Below the pieces are notes generated by a model. It did not search any database. It was given only the letters and a program-made list of their open reading frames with translations, and was not told the DNA's origin. Of a DNA stretch of 15,008 nucleotides, positions 12,326 through 15,008 are shown piece by piece; position 1 is the first letter of the stretch; each line of letters starts with the position of its first letter. Origin of the DNA: DAIUFH01 sp036844705 (GTDB lineage Bacteria; Bacillota; Clostridia; Tissierellales; Tissierellaceae); contig DAIUFH010000053.1 of assembly GCA_036844705.1 (NCBI GenBank), positions 1-15,008 of the forward strand. Direction: 5' to 3'. The position numbers and the translations under genes were made by a program.

Positions 12326-12796
12326 GTGCCAAGAAAAGGACATATCGCAAAAAGAGAAGTTATGCCTGATCCAATTTATAATGATTTGATTGTTACTAAA
12401 CTAATCAACAATATCATGTTGGATGGAAAAAAAGGTATAGCTGAAAACATAGTATATGGAGCATTTGATTATGTTGCTGAAAAAACTGGTGAAGATGCAC
12501 TGGAAGTTTTCTATAAAGCAATCAATAACATAATGCCTGTTCTAGAAGTAAAAGCTAGACGTATAGGTGGGGCGACATATCAAGTTCCAATTGAAGTAAG
12601 ACCAGAGAGAAGAGAAACATTAGGACTTAGATGGTTAGTAAACTATTCAAGAGCCAGAGGAGAAAAAACTATGGTTGAAAAGTTAGCCAAAGAAATAATG
12701 GATGCTGCAAATGGTCTGGGATCAAGTGTTAAAAAGAGAGAAGATACACATAAAATGGCTGAAGCTAATAAGGCTTTCGCACACTATAGATTCTAA
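12326..12796 (+). CDS. rpsG: 30S ribosomal protein S7
   Basis: This 156-residue protein, the usual length of the short form, nucleates assembly of the 30S head and lies near the E and P sites. It starts with GTG as MPRKGHIAKREVMPDPIYND. The conserved stretches LINNIMLDGKKGIAENIVYGA, the signature-like RRIGGATYQVPIEVRPERRE and the C-terminal KKREDTHKMAEANKAFAHYRF are all present. AAGGAGGG (12311-12318) lies seven bases before GTG. An in-frame start at 12254 would add non-family residues and overlap the structured RNA, so it is rejected. It is followed by fusA after 64 bases. Confidence 0.98.
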   Translation: MPRKGHIAKREVMPDPIYNDLIVTKLINNIMLDGKKGIAENIVYGAFDYVAEKTGEDALEVFYKAINNIMPVLEVKARRIGGATYQVPIEVRPERRETLGLRWLVNYSRARGEKTMVEKLAKEIMDAANGLGSSVKKREDTHKMAEANKAFAHYRF

Positions 12797-12860
12797 TTTT
12801 AGTGAAGTAGTGATGTTTAGTTATTAATGTGTGGTGACTTATAAAGAAGGAGGAAAAATT

Positions 12861-14930
12861 GTGCCAAGACAAATATCGTTGGAAAAAACGCGTAATATCG
12901 GCATAATGGCTCATATTGATGCAGGAAAAACAACCACCACTGAAAGAATATTGTTTTATACTGGAAAGATTCATAAAATAGGTGAGACTCATGAAGGTGC
13001 TGCACAAATGGACTGGATGGAGCAAGAACAAGAAAGAGGAATCACCATTACATCCGCTGCAACTACAGCGTTTTGGAAAAATCATAGAATTAACGTTATT
13101 GATACACCAGGACACGTGGATTTCACCGTTGAGGTAGAAAGGTCCCTACGAGTATTGGATGGAGCTGTAGCTGTATTCTGTGCAAAAGGTGGTGTTGAAC
13201 CACAATCTGAAACAGTATGGAGACAAGCTGATAAATACAACGTACCACGTATAGCATATATCAACAAGATGGATATTACTGGTGCAGATTACTTTAGAGC
13301 AGTAGGTATGATAAAAGACAGATTAAAAGCTCATCCTGTTCCTATCCAATTGCCAATTGGTAAAGAAGATAACTTTTTAGGTATGGTTGATTTAGTTAAT
13401 ATGAATGCCGAGGTATATCATGATGATTTAGGAGAGAAAATAGAAATCGTCGATATTCCTGATGACATGAAAGATTTAGCAAATGAATACAGAGAAAAGC
13501 TTATAGAAGCTATTGCTGAGCATGATGAAGATTTAATGATGAAGTACCTAGAGGGTGAAGAATTCACTGTTGAAGAGATAGCGAAAGGAATAAGAACAGC
13601 AACTATAAAGGTAGCTATGACACCGGTGCTATGTGGTTCATCATATAGAAATAAAGGAGTTCAACCTCTTTTGGATGCTATAATTTCTTATCTTCCATCT
13701 CCTCTTGATATTCCACCAATAAATGGAGTAGACAAGAATACAGATGAAGAAATTGTTAGACATTCATCAGATGAGGAACCTTTCTCAGCACTTGCATTTA
13801 AGATTGTTACTGACCCATATGTAGGAAAACTTTGCTACGCAAGAGTTTACTCTGGTATATTAAAATCAGGTAGCTATGTCATGAATACAACTAAGGGCAA
13901 GAAAGAAAGAATCGGTAGAATTCTATTAATGCATGCTAACAAGAGAGAGGAAATTGATGAAGCTTATGCTGGGGACATTGTGTCTATCGTAGGATTGAAG
14001 GATACTACAACTGGAGATACACTATCAGAAGAAGGTCACCAAATTTTATTGGAAAAAATGGAATTCCCTGAGCCTGTTATTCGTGTAGCTATTGAACCAA
14101 AGACTAAGGCTTCTCAAGATAAGATGGGAATAGGACTACAAAAGCTAGCTGAGGAAGACCCAACTTTCAAGACATATACAGATGAAGAAACAGGTCAGAC
14201 TATAATAGCTGGTATGGGTGAACTTCACTTAGAGATTATAGTAGACAGACTTCTTAGAGAATTCAAGGTTGAAGCTAATGTTGGTAACCCACAGGTTGCA
14301 TATAGAGAATCCATACAAACATCTGCTGAGGCAGAAGGTAAGTATGTAAGACAATCTGGTGGTCGTGGACAATACGGTCACTGTAAGTTGAGAATTGAAC
14401 CACAAGAGCCAGGTAAGGGCTATGAATTTGTTAATGCTATAGTTGGCGGTGCTATTCCTAAAGAATACATTGGAGCTGTAGATACTGGGGTTCAAGAAGC
14501 ATTAGAATCTGGTGTACTTGGTGGATATCCAGTATTGGATGTAAAGGTAACTCTATATGATGGTTCATACCATGATGTAGACTCATCAGAAATGGCATAT
14601 AAGATTGCTGGTTCCATGGGTGTAAGAGAAGCTATAAGAAAAGCAAAGCCTACATTGTTAGAGCCGATGATGAAAGTTGAAGTAACAGTTCCTGAAGAAT
14701 ATATGGGTGATGTTATTGGTGATATTAACTCTAGAAGAGGAAGAATTGAAGGAATGGAATTGACTAACGGAGTTCAGGTAGTTAGATCTTATGTTCCGTT
14801 GGCAGAAATGTTTGGATATGCAACAGACCTTCGTTCAAATACTCAAGGTAGAGGTATTTATTCAATGCAATTTGATCATTATGAAGCTGTACCATCCAGC
14901 ATAGCTGAAAAGGTACTAGGTAATAAATAA
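12861..14930 (+). CDS. fusA: Elongation factor G
   Basis: This 689-residue GTPase drives ribosome translocation and, with RRF, ribosome recycling. The G1 motif AHIDAGKT is at residues 17-24, G3 DTPGHVD at 81-87 and G4 NKMD at 135-138. The switch region has the usual GITITSAATT. Domain II (about 290-400) includes FSALAFKIVTDPYVGKL. Domain IV has RQSGGRGQYGH, the tip region that enters the decoding site, and domain V carries the conserved RRGRIEGME. GTG 12861 was chosen because AAGGAGG (12847-12853) lies seven bases upstream; the in-frame GTG 12831 would read through that site. The next gene is tuf, 31 bases on, giving the classic fusA-tuf pair. Confidence 0.98.
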   Translation: MPRQISLEKTRNIGIMAHIDAGKTTTTERILFYTGKIHKIGETHEGAAQMDWMEQEQERGITITSAATTAFWKNHRINVIDTPGHVDFTVEVERSLRVLDGAVAVFCAKGGVEPQSETVWRQADKYNVPRIAYINKMDITGADYFRAVGMIKDRLKAHPVPIQLPIGKEDNFLGMVDLVNMNAEVYHDDLGEKIEIVDIPDDMKDLANEYREKLIEAIAEHDEDLMMKYLEGEEFTVEEIAKGIRTATIKVAMTPVLCGSSYRNKGVQPLLDAIISYLPSPLDIPPINGVDKNTDEEIVRHSSDEEPFSALAFKIVTDPYVGKLCYARVYSGILKSGSYVMNTTKGKKERIGRILLMHANKREEIDEAYAGDIVSIVGLKDTTTGDTLSEEGHQILLEKMEFPEPVIRVAIEPKTKASQDKMGIGLQKLAEEDPTFKTYTDEETGQTIIAGMGELHLEIIVDRLLREFKVEANVGNPQVAYRESIQTSAEAEGKYVRQSGGRGQYGHCKLRIEPQEPGKGYEFVNAIVGGAIPKEYIGAVDTGVQEALESGVLGGYPVLDVKVTLYDGSYHDVDSSEMAYKIAGSMGVREAIRKAKPTLLEPMMKVEVTVPEEYMGDVIGDINSRRGRIEGMELTNGVQVVRSYVPLAEMFGYATDLRSNTQGRGIYSMQFDHYEAVPSSIAEKVLGNK

Positions 14931-14961
14931 TCATTAATATATTAAGGAGGAGAAAAAACAG

Positions 14962-15008
14962 ATGTCAAAACAAAAATATGATAGAAGTAAACCACACGTA
15001 AATATTGG
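14962..15008 (+). CDS. tuf: Elongation factor Tu, 5' end only (downstream copy)
   Basis: Fifteen full codons read MSKQKYDRSKPHVNI, with a partial glycine codon at the window edge. This is the EF-Tu N-terminus just before the GHVDHGKT P-loop, which would lie outside the window. AAGGAGG (14944-14950) lies 11 bases before ATG. It directly follows fusA with no terminator or promoter seen between them, so it is likely in the str transcript. Another tuf ends at position 51. The two fragments do not overlap in sequence, so whether the copies are identical cannot be told here. Confidence 0.97.
   Translation, partial: MSKQKYDRSKPHVNI

Noticed and set aside
12831..12860. N-terminal extension of fusA from GTG 12831
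   Set aside because: It would be translated through the AAGGAGG at 12847-12853, which correctly serves GTG 12861.

Overview
The window is a core translation and transcription locus from an AT-rich, low-GC Gram-positive bacterium, most likely a member of the Clostridia. The evidence for this is the gene order tuf-rpmG-secE-nusG-rplKA-rplJL-rpoBC-(L7Ae-like)-rpsL-rpsG-fusA-tuf, the strong AAGGAGG-type ribosome binding sites, AGA-dominated arginine codons, GTG and TTG starts, a 140-residue S12, a beta' subunit with no large insertion next to the trigger loop, and the small K-turn protein gene between rpoC and rpsL. The genus cannot be fixed from this sequence alone; a Tissierella-like or Peptostreptococcales-like clostridium is a guess. 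Every supported gene is on the + strand.

Layout: 1-51 is the 3' end of one tuf gene, followed by a strong terminator. A 317-bp spacer (52-368) holds three decayed copies of a ~30-bp repeat, a seven-unit heptamer tandem repeat and promoter P1. P1 serves rpmG, secE, nusG, rplK and rplA. Promoter P2 begins one base after the rplA stop codon's first two bases and drives an L10-type attenuation leader followed by rplJ and rplL, ending in a strong terminator (3876-3914). Promoter P3 then drives a ~130-nt leader, rpoB and rpoC. Promoter P4 overlaps the 3' end of rpoC and drives the str cluster: L7Ae-like gene, rpsL, rpsG, fusA and a second tuf, whose first 47 bases end the window.

How the genes work together: the locus makes parts of the large and small ribosomal subunits (L33, L11, L1, L10, L7/L12, S12, S7), the elongation factors EF-G and EF-Tu, the SecE translocon subunit, the elongation factor NusG and the two large RNA polymerase subunits. 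All ribosome and polymerase outputs are therefore tied together in one segment, bounded by direct tuf copies.

No new gene system is visible; the protein content is ordinary. The interest is in the regulatory layer, which can be read directly. Four promoters share one architecture (TTGACA-N14-TGATA). There is a matched pair of putative L1-binding RNA motifs in front of rplK and rplA, a full L10 leader with competing pairings, and a structured rpsL-rpsG intercistronic RNA whose GC-rich part resembles the S7-binding region of 16S rRNA. A hairpin buries both the Shine-Dalgarno and the TTG start of rpoC, a hairpin sits between the Shine-Dalgarno and start of nusG, and an 18-bp perfect palindrome lies in the str leader. 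Folding claims are base-pairing read by eye, without energy calculation or comparative alignment.
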